Source: Furcasterigmium furcatum (taxonomy: Eukaryota; Ascomycota; Sordariomycetes; Glomerellales; Plectosphaerellaceae). From it: a stretch of 64,000 nt of DNA. Made by a program: the position numbers and the translations under genes. The stretch is taken from positions 4,716,934 to 4,780,933 of the forward strand of contig BCIA01000001.1 of NCBI GenBank assembly GCA_001599815.1. The letters run 5' to 3'. Below the pieces are notes generated by a model. That model was not told the DNA's origin. It saw only the letters and a list, made by a program, of their open reading frames with translations, and made no database searches. Below, in pieces: positions 1-11,178 of the stretch. Each line of letters begins with the position of its first letter. Within the stretch, counting starts at the first letter, position 1.

Positions 1-1136
1 AGAGTTCGAATCAAGGGAGGTCGCGTGGCTCACTTCGGCAACGCGCCTCTGTCGGAGATCATCGAGCGTGGTTTGGAAGTGTTGGGCAAAGACCTCGTCG
101 GCATCGTCACTGGACTACCCGAGCCCACGTACTTCGCCGTGGATCGTTTCCAGCTGTCGTTCTACCGAAACATGACCATCCATCTCTTCATCTCGGAGGC
201 CATCGTCAGCGTCGCCATGTATACCAAGGTCAAGCAGGGCGGCGGGCCCTCCGTGCAGGACATCAGCTACGGAGAGCTCTTGTCTCAGATCCAGTTCCTG
301 TCTTCGCTCTTCCGCGGCGAATTCATCTTCCCCAGCGAAGGCCTGGACGCCAACATCGATAAAACCCTGCGCGGCCTCGAGATGGACAAGATTCTCCAGG
401 TCACGAGGGACGAGCAAGGAAAGGCTGTCAAGGTCGGGTTGCACCCTGATGAGCGGACGGCCGGCCGGGAAAACTACGACTTTTACTGCTTCCTGATCTG
501 GCCTTTCATTGAGGCCAGTTGGCTGGCGGCCGTGTCCCTCATGGGCCTGACCCCTCCCCTCCATGAGAAGGAGGAAGTCTGGCTCGAGGTGGGGAAAACA
601 CAAGACAGCGCTCAGGTGGTAAGTAAACAAAGACCTGTCTCACGGAACATGTGGCTAACAGCTGCCCCCAGCTCGGCAAGACCCTCTACCATCAAGGTGA
701 TCTCAGCTACTTCGAGGCAGTCAACAAGGAGACCCTCAAGAACTCCTTCCAGCGATTCGAAGAAGAGGGTATCGTCCAGGTCGTCAAGTCAAAGGACCCC
801 AAGGTCCCACCCCGCCTGCGTCTCGCGCCTGAATGGAGCCCTTCTCGTGACGCCCAGACCGGCGCCCTGGTCGCGAGCGGCCGACTCTGGGACTTTACCG
901 AGAAGATTGCCTCGAGCCGTCGCGAGGGCAAGAACCGCCGCGACGGCGCAACCGTCAGCACGCGCGTTTTGCGGCTTACGGACCTCCTTGGCGCTCAGCT
1001 GTTCGAGGCCGCGAAGAACCCCGACGCGAAGACGGGCTTCTCGCCGACGCTGAGCCGCGAGGATGCGGTACAGTTCAAGAAGACCCTCAAGGAACAGAAG
1101 AGGCGGCGGACACTTGAGGGCCGGGCGCATTTGTAA
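1..1136 (+). CDS. Glycerol-3-phosphate / dihydroxyacetone-phosphate acyltransferase, C-terminal part (5' truncated by window)
   Basis: Only the last 360 codons are present; the frame is open to base 1, so the start and the catalytic HX4D block lie outside the window. Exons 1-618 and 672-1136, with a GT-AG intron at 619-671 falling on a codon boundary. The visible part resembles the C-terminal half of the PlsB/GPAT/GNPAT family: a YRN-hydrophobic segment near the start, an IWPFIEASWLAAV segment like the PlsB 'RPFIDAYWLAA' region, and after the intron an LGKTLYHQGDLSYFEAV block followed by a helix with NSFQRFEEEGI. Known family members transfer an acyl chain from acyl-CoA to glycerol-3-phosphate or DHAP, the first step of glycerolipid or ether-lipid synthesis, on ER, mitochondria or peroxisomes. 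Which substrate this one prefers cannot be judged from the fragment. Convergent with the pantothenate synthetase gene, 155 nt away. Confidence 0.78.
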
Positions 1137-1291
1137 TTGTATGGTCATTACTATGTTTCAGAGTACAGAAGTTCTTGTTTTTACAGCGCGGTTCTCGAAC
1201 GATCTGAGGCTGTGGGATTCGTGGCAAAATCCATAGACGGCCCTCTCTATATGCAAGGCTAGTTATTCCAACACGTCAAACACCTTCCATC

Positions 1292-2551
1292 CTACTCTGC
1301 TTTTGGTTTCAAGATGATGTTGTCGATGAGCCGCACAGCTGGGCCGTTGCTGTGTCCCAGGTCTTCGCCGGGTTGCGGGTCCTCGACAGGCAGCATCTTC
1401 ACGGCGCCGCTCAGGATGGCCCCCTTGGCCGGGTCGACCGTATCGACCTCCTCCATGGTCTCTGGGTCAGACAGAGCAATGTAGTCGACCTCAAATAGGA
1501 CCCTCTCGCCCGGGGGCAAACCAAGCTGCCCGTCCAGAGTCTGTGATGCCACCGCCCGTGCCGCCCCGAGAATAGATTCCCTGTCGACCTTACCCGCGGC
1601 GTACTCTGCCTCGGCCGCTTGCAACGACCTGTTCAGAACAATGGCCTCCCTGCGCCTCCGCGTGCCGAGATACACATTGCGCGAACTCAGGGCCAGGCCG
1701 TCACTTTCCCGGATGGTAGGGCCGACGACGACCTCGATGGGCAGCATGAAGTCCCGGACGAGGCGGCGGATGACGATGGTCTGCTGGACGTCCTTCTGGC
1801 CAAAGTACACCTTGTCGGGCTGCACGGCGTTGAAGAGCTTCATGCAGACGGTGGCGACGCCGCGGAAGAAGGTCGGGCGGGTCGTGCCCTCGAGTAGGTT
1901 GCTCAGGGGGGTGATGCTGACGAAGCTGCCGGTGGAGTGGACCTCCTGGCCGGGGAAGCCCTCGGGGTACATCTCGGGGGTGGTGGGGGCGAAGACGGCG
2001 GCGATGCGGCCGAGGGAGGCGCCGTCGTCGGCGAGGGTGCGGTCGAGGGCCTTGAGGGCGGCGATGTCCGTGGACCAGGTGACGGGGTAGGAGGCGAGGT
2101 CTTCCTTGATGCCGAACTGGGCGGGGTTGACGTAGATGGAGACGACGACGTTGTGGGACTCGCGGACGGCCTGGCGGATGAGGGAGATATGGCCCTCGTG
2201 GAGGGCGCCCATTGTCGGCACGAGGGAGACGGTGCGGTGGTTCTCGGAGAGGGGCCGGCGCCAGGTCCGGAGCTGGTGGAGGGTGCGGAGGACGCGGATG
2301 GAGGTTCCCGGGATGGTCTCGGGGCCCTTGAAGCGGGATGAGGGACCGCAGGCCGAGACGGGGGCGGTGGTTGATATTGACCTGGCCATGGTCTTTGCGG
2401 GGGTGGTCCGGGGTGTTATGGGTGAGGCATTTTGAGAATTTGTCGAGAAAGAGGCGCTTCGCGATGAGCGCGTGAGCGCGGAGCTCGATGAGGGTGACGA
2501 GGGGATTGAGGCACGCGACCGCGGCGCGGTGCGGATTGCGCGGGCAAACAT
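1292..2551 (-). CDS. PAN6: Pantoate--beta-alanine ligase (pantothenate synthetase)
   Basis: Single-exon gene, 419 aa, ATG at 2551. It joins pantoate and beta-alanine with ATP to make pantothenate, the precursor of coenzyme A. Visible family marks are the nucleotide-binding block PTMGALHEGHISLI (HIGH-like), VSIYVNPAQFG, the VYFGQKDVQQ segment and the ALSSRN block that replaces KMSKS in this family. The first ~85 residues are rich in Arg, Ser, Thr and Ala with no acidic run, which looks like a mitochondrial presequence; a second Met at about residue 55 could give a shorter form. Bacterial enzymes are about 280 aa, so the excess is N-terminal extension plus a fungal insert around residues 155-185 (LKALDRTLADDG). 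Transcribed towards the acyltransferase gene. Confidence 0.95.
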   Translation of the reverse strand: MFARAIRTAPRSRASIPSSPSSSSALTRSSRSASFSTNSQNASPITPRTTPAKTMARSISTTAPVSACGPSSRFKGPETIPGTSIRVLRTLHQLRTWRRPLSENHRTVSLVPTMGALHEGHISLIRQAVRESHNVVVSIYVNPAQFGIKEDLASYPVTWSTDIAALKALDRTLADDGASLGRIAAVFAPTTPEMYPEGFPGQEVHSTGSFVSITPLSNLLEGTTRPTFFRGVATVCMKLFNAVQPDKVYFGQKDVQQTIVIRRLVRDFMLPIEVVVGPTIRESDGLALSSRNVYLGTRRRREAIVLNRSLQAAEAEYAAGKVDRESILGAARAVASQTLDGQLGLPPGERVLFEVDYIALSDPETMEEVDTVDPAKGAILSGAVKMLPVEDPQPGEDLGHSNGPAVRLIDNIILKPKAE

Positions 2552-4780
2552 GGGGCTCGGCGCGAGAAGCAGAGACCTGCGGGTTTGCTCCTGGGAGAAG
2601 AGAACGGATTTGAAGGATTTGGAGGGCTCAATGGCTGCTTTTACCAGGCATCTCGTGATGGTTTCTGCTGCGGATTTTTGAGGCCGTTGGCGGATGTTGG
2701 CCCGAGGTCTTCGGTGAGGTCGGTGAGATGAGTCAGCATTTCATTTGTGTGAAGCACCGGCGTGTGCCTGGATTCAATTCTGCTACCTCACAACAATCAA
2801 CTTGAAGTCCCGCGCACCTCACCAGTCCGAGTTCAAGGTCAACGGTGACTGGCGTGCAGGCACGGAACGCGCCATCCATGACCCGATATTGACACAACCC
2901 TCGGAAGCTCTGGCTAGCTGTATTAGGTCATTGCCATCGAGAGATCCCCGGGATCGAGACACGGTTATCGGCATGTGGCTGCAGCAAGGACGATAAGCAC
3001 GCGATGCCGCTGCAGGCCGGGATTGTCTGGCCCAGGAGCGTCGCACAAGGCAAGACATAATAGCCGGGTTTGCATCTCCTCTAGACATGGGATGGAGATG
3101 CCCTTGGGGTCTCCTCAGGCGACAGCACTCTGACCTGCCACATTTTGGTCGTCCTCGGCGCTGGCATGCTCTGTCCGAATCCTCTGGCGTCAGTTATTTT
3201 TGGCCAGACTGGCTCCGAGCCTGTCCATGTTCACCTCCCAGCTCCGGACAGACCAGCCGGTCTGGCAGATTGTCTCGAGAGTGTCTCTTCCTTTGAAGCC
3301 ACACGTCAGACACGTTGTCTGCTGCAAATGCCGTGCGACGTGGAGGCTCCATGGGATTCGACCACGCGACAGACACAGGTGAAGCACCACAGTCGCTCGA
3401 GACATGTCGTCGAACCCAGAGCGATAGAAGCAATCTACTATCGAAGTGCCTAGGAGCGCCCAGTTTCATTACGTCGTCTCTTCTCCTCGCTGTGGTTGCT
3501 TGGGCGTCTTGGCACGAAAGAGAGAGGTCCGGAACCGCCAAGTCCCGAGCCAGGGGCTTGATCGACAGGGACGTCCACCAGCATGCGACATCGGCAGTGG
3601 ACGAGGGCTGCATCAGTGCTCAGGCTGTTTTCCATGGCTTCTATTCTGGATGGATCAAAATAGGCCGTCACATTATAATGGATGAATCGCGCCACCGAGA
3701 AGCCTAACCCTCCGGCTGGTTGCTGGGATTCGCTTCAGGGCTAGATCCTGTCCAGCAGCGAGTGCCGGCGCCGGGCATGGTCAGTGCCGTGACGATGTCT
3801 GGGGAATGAAACGGGACTCGTCCTATCTTTCGGGACAAACATAACCTTCTCTAGGATGCCGTCGCAGATCGGTCGTGGGAAGCTTAGATCTTTCCGCGGC
3901 CCGGATCCATCACCATCGGCACAGCTAGCCTTCTCCAGCAAGCGGAGGCATGTTTCGAGACGTCAACCGCTTTGACAGAGGGCTGCGCCTCTCGGGGGCA
4001 AGCAAAGCCGAAGCATTCCTCCGACAAGATGGACACAACGACGGCAGGCCGAGACGTGTGAAGAAGGACGTTGGATGTGAAGACCGAGGACATCGGCTCG
4101 GCGAGAAACGGGACGTGGGCTTGGTGGGAATCATGTCGCCCACTCACCACCTGAGGTGTCCCAGAGGACAAGCTGAGTCGAGCCGTGGGACGCAGACAAG
4201 ACTGCTGGTGGAACTTGTCCATATGTAGAATGGTGCTGTTCCTCCACGGGCTGGTTCGACTGTCGGCCCAGTTGACAGGGCCTCCTCTTGCATTGGCCAT
4301 GATTCTCGTGAAATGGGCGACCAAGGAAGTGATGACCCCCCATCCTCACTGGCGATGAGGATGTCTGTCCTGCCGGTCGGACCAGGGTGGACCTTGGGCG
4401 ATGCTGATCACCAAGTCGTGGTGTCACATCTTGCGCTGAGTCTTCAGTCAGGATCCCTGGCAGCATGGACGTTGGAGAGAAACCACTTGCGACATGCATC
4501 CGTCTGTCGGTCGGTCCTTAAAAAGCGGGGACCACTCAGGGGCTTCCACAGCGGCCGAGTGGGATGGAAGCGCCGAAGGGCCTGTAACGTGGGCGCAGTC
4601 CGCTGTTGCGGCGGGGAGTTCCAGGCCCATGCACCTCACACGGACGCCAAGACACGCTTATGTACAGCGCACCACAAGGAAAGTGCGTCCTAGCAATCGG
4701 CACAGGCTGCTCTTACCGTGCGGCGACGCCCCAAATCCCCACATGGCCTCATTGGCAGATCCAGAAAAAAAGGCCAAGCC
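2552..4780. other. Gene-free intergenic stretch
   Basis: About 2.2 kb between the start of the pantothenate synthetase gene and the leader of the Zn2Cys6 factor. Open frames here are short, overlap on both strands, and show no recognisable motif or splice-linked coding pattern. I see no repeats, tRNA or transposon remnants. The left few hundred bases must contain the PAN6 promoter. Confidence 0.6.
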
Positions 4781-5697
4781 CCAAAAGGGACTCGCTCCGT
4801 CTTGCCATTCCGACCTTTCGATTCTCCCCAACTGGACATTTCTCCCGAGCAAGTCTCCTTCCGCGCGCGCTCGCTTCCTCTTTCACCCATCCATCCATCC
4901 ATCCAACAGACAACGACGTCAATCGCGCCCGCGACGCCTGGATCGGAGCATCGCGATAGCAGCACGTCGGAGTGAGTACCCGCCGCCACAGGAGGGCGCC
5001 ATTCATCGTCGACAACATCCATTCACGTTCATCGGCCCCTCTCACTCATCAATCGGCCAACCCTGCCTGTCAATCGGCCAATTTCCCTTAGCCGGCCGGA
5101 TTATCCCGACGACCCGACAGACAGCGAGACTTCACTTCCTGAGCACCTCCACGCGCCTCATCTCACCGCGCATCTTCAGCCTCGCCGTTGACCGCCCCAG
5201 CGACCTCGGACCCGGTAGACGCTGTCTCATCGGATAACGTGGTCTACAGTGCACGGCCGCCTGCCTCATCGACGTTCATCGCCTCGCCATCATCCTCGCG
5301 CGCGCCAGCAGTCTGGTTCGGACAACCCCGCGAGGCAACCTGTTCGACTCTCCACGCGTCACTGTCCGACGGGAAACTGCCGGATCTCATCACTAGGAAC
5401 CGTCATCTGTCCGAGACTCGCTCGATCGTCGCTCCCTTCCCCCCAATCGACTCCGAAGGCCGTCTGCTTCCCCGCTGAACGACGACCTCGCCTCTCATTT
5501 CGTCACCCGGACTCGCACCACCGGAAGCTCCTTGCGCCTCACCCACCATCCTCAACCCAGCTCATGGTCTTGTTGACTCGCATGATCCTTACGACAGTTG
5601 CCTCCATACTGTCTTATCAGAGTCCTTGGTTGGACCCTGGTCGCCTCACCTCGACTACCTCGGCCTAGACGACACAGTCGTCCAAGACGACCTTGCC
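4781..5697 (+). promoter_or_regulatory. Probable long, pyrimidine-rich 5' leader of the Zn2Cys6 factor, with uORF and possible leader intron
   Basis: A CT-rich stretch with a (CCAT) microsatellite near 4887-4904 precedes the factor. It has almost no ATG triplets between 4744 and 5563, typical of a transcribed leader. A 34-codon upstream ORF runs 5564-5668, stopping 29 nt before the annotated ATG in a different frame. A good donor (gtgagt) at 4972 and a good acceptor (ctcaacccag, ending at 5561) would define a leader intron. The main frame is also open, without ATG, from about 5479. Confidence 0.5.
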
Positions 5698-8236
5698 ATG
5701 AATTTACCCAGCTCCCACATCAAGAATCGCCCCAGCAGCAGCCTCCAGCTCACTCCTGGGCGCGATTTGCTCTGCACCACTACGCAGCAGAAGCCGAAGC
5801 CCTTGGCCGCCCAACCCACAAAGTCCAAACGCGTCAGGACGGGATGTTTAACATGCAGAGAACGGCATCTAAAATGCGATGAAGGATTACCAGATTGTCT
5901 AAATTGCCGAAAGAGCAATCGGAATTGCAAACGAGGTGTACGGCTCAACTTCATAGACACGCAGGTCAAGCAACCTCCCCATCTGCTGCCTCCGGCTGCT
6001 GAGTGGTCTGGTAAGAGCTCACCTTCCGCAGCCCCGGGGACTGAACAATCACTCACACATTTCCCAGTTCAATTCCAGGATGATTCACGACACATCGCAT
6101 CCGAGTATCTGGGTGGACTCGAGCGATATGCCCATCTCCCAAAGGTCACAGAGGAGCCTGCGGTGGCTCCCCCCCATCCTCATGCCCACAGCCATGCCCA
6201 CGCTCATGCTCATGCTCACGCCCTCTCTGGCCATCTTGATGCGACACTCCGCCATCAGGCTCACTTCCCGCACCATGGACAGGCTGTCCTTGATCGGTCC
6301 GGCTCTTCGAACAACCGGTTCTTCCCACCGTCGACCCCACCCACAGCAACATACGGCTACCACCACCCATCGCACGCCCTTGCGACTGGCACCCGTCCCC
6401 TAGTCGAAGGACCGCCCCTGCGCCACCACAACGAGCACCCCTTCCCTACGCCGCAAACCTCGACTCACCCCGCGCTCTTCTACTCGCTCCAGGACCCCTT
6501 CGCAACCAGGAGGGAAGATGCTCCGAGATCGCACGGTCACCGGGATAGCGACGCCTCAAGCGCCGCTTCCATCGCGCCACTAGTGACCGGCCCTCCACCA
6601 AGCTTCAGGGGAATGAACCACGGCCATCTTGCCCAGGACGGCATGATGACGCCACCGCCCAGCGAGAAGGCTGCCGTTGCCGAGAGGGAATACCTCAACA
6701 CGGAAGAGGAGATGTACTACATGCAGGTCTTTGTGGAGGAAGTCGGCGTCTGGATGGACTCCCTGGATAGGGAGAAGCATTTCAGCCAGCTCATGCCTTA
6801 CTCCGCCCTCAAGTCCCCCATGCTCCTCAACGCCTTCCTCGCCTGTGGTCTCAAGCACCTCGCCCTGACGAACCCTAGTTGGAAGGACGACAAGGCCCTC
6901 TACTATTACGACACCGCGACGACACAACTCCTTCGAAGCCTGCAAAACCCGGATCGCAATACTGCCGAGTGCGCAACGACCGCCGTCGTGCTCAACGTCT
7001 ACGAGATCATGTCGGAGAAGCCGGGCCAGTCAGTCCGTATGCACCACATTGCTGGTGCTCGTGCTCTCATTCGCGAATGCGGCTGGGATGCCCGCTCAAC
7101 TGGCGTCGGTGCTGCGTGCTTCTGGCTCAACATTGGCATGGAGGTCCTGAGCTGCCTGGCCTTCAACTGGCCAACCTCGTGGGATCCCGATCAGTGGGGC
7201 CTGGATCTTGACTTTGCGAGCGCCTCTCCTGAGAAGCGGGAGGTTGAGAGCGCTACCGGTGCCGGTTTTGGCAAGGAAGAGGAGTGGGTGCACCGGATCT
7301 TCTACATCGTAGCGAAGATTGCGAACTTCAGGGCCACGATTCCCAAGTTCCAGGAGGCTAGCCCTCATGATGAACAGATGAGGCTCGGAAGTCGTTTGAG
7401 CCAGTGGCAAGAGCTCAAGAGGCTGTGTGATCGGTGGAACAATGCCTGTCCCAGGACGATGCACCCGCTTGGTTATGTGCAGGCCACGCAGGTCAAGTCT
7501 AGATCTGCATTCCCCAACGTCTGGTAAGTTAGGTCTCACGCCCCTGACAAAACACCATGCTCACAATATTCTCAGGTTGGTCAAGCGTGCGGCAACGATC
7601 GGCAGGCTCTTCTACCACACGGCGCAGTGCGTCCTGGCCCAGACGAACCCCATGGAGCCGACCAAGGTCTCTGAGGAAATGCGCGTCTTGCAGCTTCATC
7701 ATGCGCACCAAGTTTGCGGTATCGTCGCCCACTGCCGTGACCGCGGCGTCGGGTCCGTGGCCATTCGCAGCCTGGCTGTCGCCGGATCCGTCCTCACGAA
7801 CCCCAGGGAGCAGGAGGAGGTCCTCCACATTCTTCGCCACATTCACCAGGACAGTGGATGGCACCTGGGAACTGTTATCGATGAGTTGAAGAAGACTTGG
7901 GGCTGGGTTCCCGACGAGGATATCCTGCAGAGTCAAGCACCCGGCCCTAGCCAGCTGGGCATGGTGTCTGCGGCACCAGAGACAAGGGCACCAGTGGCAA
8001 CCATTGGGGCCATGGGCAGCAGGCTTTTCGACGGTGCCTCTGCCTCTGGACAGGCATCAGGATTTGGTGGAGACGGCTCTTCGCATGTTGCCGCGGCTCC
8101 TGCCCCTGCGCAAGGCTCCATCAGCAAGGTCAACCCTCTGTCGTTCGCAGACTTCAGCCTCCCCAACCATCCGTACCAGAACTGGTATGAGCCGCCAAAC
8201 CGGACAAGCTCCTACGCCTCGCAACCCTTCTTATGA
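5698..8236 (+). CDS. Zn(II)2Cys6 transcription factor with fungal-specific TF domain
   Basis: Exons 5698-7523 and 7576-8236 (intron 7524-7575) give 828 aa. The binuclear zinc cluster is complete at residues 50-77 with spacing C-x2-C-x6-C-x6-C-x2-C-x6-C (start GCLTCRERHLKC), preceded by a basic stretch. A His/Ala-rich low-complexity run of repeated AH/HAHA units follows at about residues 158-175. The second half, from about residue 335 (EEEMYYMQVFVEEVGVWMDSLD), carries the middle-homology/fungal-specific domain typical of nuclear Zn2Cys6 regulators. The first ATG of the uninterrupted frame is used, but the frame continues upstream with coding-like composition (see findings), so the true N-terminus may be longer. 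Target genes cannot be inferred; neighbours on both sides are housekeeping genes. Confidence 0.9.
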
Positions 8237-8766
8237 CCTTACGAACCTCGACGTACCTAGTCTTCGCGATGACATGGTTTGGGGCAGGCGTTCATGGACT
8301 GCGGCATCGGACCTTCTTCATACACCTTCGGCCATATGGTCATCTTCTCTTCTTTGTTTGTTGCATCTTACACGGTATTCATCGGTCTACACGGCACTGG
8401 CTTGCCCATGATGACGAATCATTGTCCGGTTAGCATAAAGATGGGGTCTCTGAAGATTTGCGATGCGGTTTCAAGGCGCTTCAAGGAATAGGACACGGAC
8501 CTTGCGGTGCTACCGTTGAGCAGCTGCGTTGCTGCGGCGTTTTTGTGGACTTGGCCTGGTTGATATATGGGTTCGGATACGATTGTCCATGGCCTCTTCC
8601 CTGAGGGATATGGCAGGGATATGGCACTCGTCGAATATTATGCGTTGATCTCTATGGTGTATTATTCGGAGCTGCGTCTACTCTTGACTTTTTTGCCTCG
8701 TATGCCTGTCCGCCTGGCAGGCCACTGTCACCCGTCTGGCAATGGGCATTCCGCCCTGGTATCACC
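8237..8766. other. Intergenic, 3' ends of convergent genes
   Basis: Holds the 3' untranslated regions of the Zn2Cys6 factor and the HAD phosphatase gene, which converge here. No other feature seen. Confidence 0.6.
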
Positions 8767-9779
8767 TCAATTGCCGTCGGCGGAGCTCAGAATCTTCGCC
8801 CCCTCGACCTCCTCCTGCATGCACGCCTCCTTCTCAACCTCGACCCCCGGCACCGATATTCCGTACTTGTCGTACGGGAAGCTCTCCAGCGTCTCCATGT
8901 AATCGGCCCAGCCGTCGCCAATCTCGCCCACCTGGTGGATGTCGACCTCGCCAGCCTCGAACATCCGGCCAGCGAGGACCTCAGGCTCGCGGCCAGCATA
9001 GTGCGCCTTGAGCATCTTGTGCGGGACCCATACGACGCGCATTCCGGCGCGCCGGCCGGCCTCAACGCCGGGCACGGAGTCCTCGAAGACGAGGCACTCC
9101 TCGGGTGTGATCTGCGGCTCGCCGGGGGCGAGGGACTCGTTGATTGTGCGCAGAGCGAGGAGGAAGATGTCGGGGTGCGGCTTGCCGCGGCCGGCGGGGA
9201 TGCGGGTGTCGTCGCCCGTAACGCGGCGGTGGGTGGGAAAGACGGAGAAGAGCTCCGTGAGGTGGTTCGTCTTGATCTTGAAGTTCGTGACGTTGGAGGA
9301 GGTGGCGAGGGCGATGTGGACGCGGTGCGGGCCGGGGTCGGCGGCGTGCTGCTCTTCCTGCTGGGGAACGGAGCCGCGGCGGACCTCCCAGTAGCGGGTT
9401 CGGCCGAGGGAGGCGAGGAGCTCGGGGACGCCGGGGAGGGGGCCGGCGGTCGGGAAGAGCTCGGCCTGGGCGGCGGCGTTTTCGGAGATGTATTGCTCGG
9501 TGCTGATGGGGAGCTGGGCCCATTCGGTGAAGATGGCATTGGCGGAGGGGCCGGGGCGGCCTTGGAGGCGGGCCTTGATAGACCAGGGGAGGTCGGGCTT
9601 GCCATAACGGTGAAGAACGGTGTTGATGGCCGCCGTGTAGAGGTCCTCGGTGTTCAGGAGGAGGCCGTCCATGTCGAAGAGACAGGCCCTGACGGGCGGG
9701 AAGCTGTGTGGCGACGTTAGCAAGTGGCCAATGGCGGTCTGTTACATCTGAATATCACATACTCTGAGCGGGGAGCCAT
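8767..9779 (-). CDS. HAD-superfamily phosphatase (DOG1 / pseudouridine-5'-phosphatase-like)
   Basis: The long frame alone has no ATG before the catalytic motif. Splicing a 17-nt first exon (9779-9763, reading MAPRS plus two bases) across a 59-nt intron (9762-9704, donor gtatgt, branch CTAAC, acceptor cag) to exon 9703-8767 gives an in-frame 317-aa protein. HAD motif I is FDMDGLLLNTED (nucleophile and acid/base Asp), motif II is LATSS, the motif III lysine is in RGKPHPDIFL and motif IV is VFEDSVPGVEAGRRAGM. A helical cap lies between motifs I and II, as in subfamily I enzymes that dephosphorylate sugar phosphates or nucleotides in the cytosol. The cap carries an extra charged loop (about residues 120-150) before motif II. 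Substrate not predictable. Divergent from the TTC1-like gene, 292 nt between start codons. Confidence 0.88.
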
Positions 9780-9933
9780 CTTGTATGAGTTGAGGTGGTC
9801 AAACAGCGGTTGCGTTGCTGCTCAATGTTTCGATGACTCCCAACATCCAAACTGACTGTTGGTGGTTGATGCGGGGAGTTTTGGAGGGGTAGTCTCGGCG
9901 TTCTCCGATAGCAGATAATGCTGTATCCGGGAG

Positions 9934-9941
9934 TGACGTCA
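9934..9941. promoter_or_regulatory. Perfect CRE-type palindrome TGACGTCA
   Basis: Eight-base palindrome lying 155 nt upstream of the HAD gene ATG and 131 nt upstream of the TTC1-like gene ATG. CREB/ATF-type bZIP factors (Atf1, Sko1) bind this sequence. Function here is inferred only from sequence and position. Confidence 0.4.
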
Positions 9942-10071
9942 ATCGAGTCTATGTATTTAGACACATCTCTTGCAACTAGACAACTTATCTGGTCCATCCC
10001 ACCCGCATTTACAAGCAACAAGCTCACCTCAACTCACGCCTTCACTACTACGCCTCTAACCGGCTCTCACG

Positions 10072-11040
10072 ATGGCTGCGGACGCTGAAGCCAAGGCAGC
10101 CGACTCTAAGAGAACAGACAAGCCAACAGATGACCAAGATGAAGAGGTTCTAAATGTCAAGTTCTCGCCCGAAGAAGAGGCGGTACGTCATGACATTTTT
10201 CTCCAGGAACAACATAACCGCCAGAAGGATACTGTACTGACTGGCCCAGGAACTGTTGACTCAAGCGAATGAGAACAAATCCGAGGCAAACGCCCTGTTT
10301 GCTTCGTTCAAGTACGACGCAGCCATCGACAAGTACGATGAGGCCGTGGCTGTTTGCCCCAACTACCTCGAGTACGAGCTGGCCGTGCTCCGCTCAAACA
10401 TTTCCGCCTGCCACCTGAAGCTCTCACAGTGGAAAGACGCCATCTCATCCGCAACCTCCGCGCTAGATGGTCTGGACCGTCTCGAGCAGGAAGAAGCTCT
10501 CAAAGCTGAGGAGGCTGCCAAGGTCAAGGCAGAAGAAGAGGACGTGGAAGAGGAAATCGTCTCCTCCGGAGCTGCAAAGGCCGCCCCCGCCCCGCCGAAG
10601 GAGGGCACTGAGGAGGAAGAGCGACAGAAACGACGTGACGACACCCTGCGTATCCGCGCCAAGGCACTCATGCGCCGTGCTAGAGCCCGCAGCGAGGAGG
10701 GCGGATGGTCAAACCTGGCGGGTGCCGAGGAGGACTACAAGGCACTCTCGAAGATGCCGAACCTTGCGGCTGCGGATATGAAGATTGTCAGGACCCAGCT
10801 GCGCGTCCTGCCGCCTCGAGTCAAGGAGGCGCAGGAGAAGGAGACGGCGGAGATGTGGGGGAAGCTGAAGGAGGTGAGTAATGATCCTGGTGCCCGCGAC
10901 ATGTACGCCGCTCATACGTCTCCCAGCTCGGTAACGGCATGCTGAAGCCGTTTGGCTTGAGCACGGACAACTTCCAGATGGTGAAGGATGAGAAGACGGG
11001 AGGGTACAGCATGAACTTCAACCAGGGCGGCGGTCAATGA
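10072..11040 (+). CDS. TTC1-like tetratricopeptide-repeat protein
   Basis: Three exons, 10072-10182, 10250-10873 and 10927-11040, give 282 aa. After an acidic N-terminus with KFSPEEEA, TPR helices start around residue 40 (ANENKSEANALFASFKYDAAIDKYDEAV) and continue through LRSNISACHLKLSQWKDAI and a later RAKALMRRARA helix. A Glu/Lys-rich insert separates the second and third repeats at about residues 105-150. The last exon reads LGNGMLKPFGLSTDNFQM, a close match to the conserved C-terminus of animal TTC1 and its fungal relatives. TTC1-type proteins are cytosolic adaptors that bind chaperones; the precise fungal role is not established. Converges on the cysteine-rich gene, 138 nt between stop codons. 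Confidence 0.9.
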
Positions 11041-11178
11041 ACGTCCCCGTCTGTCAGTGCATCAGCGACGACATGTACTGCATACCTAGTAGCAACAAGG
11101 TCTCTCGAATTAGCGGTATTGCAGCTGGCTTCCACACAAATCGCCGTCTCGATCCGATGGTCTCACTTCCTCTCGCAA

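Noticed and set aside
4494..5237. 247-codon frame with Met start
   Set aside because: Overlaps the pyrimidine-rich leader of the Zn2Cys6 factor, shows no domain and is built of low-complexity Ser/Arg/Pro/His stretches.
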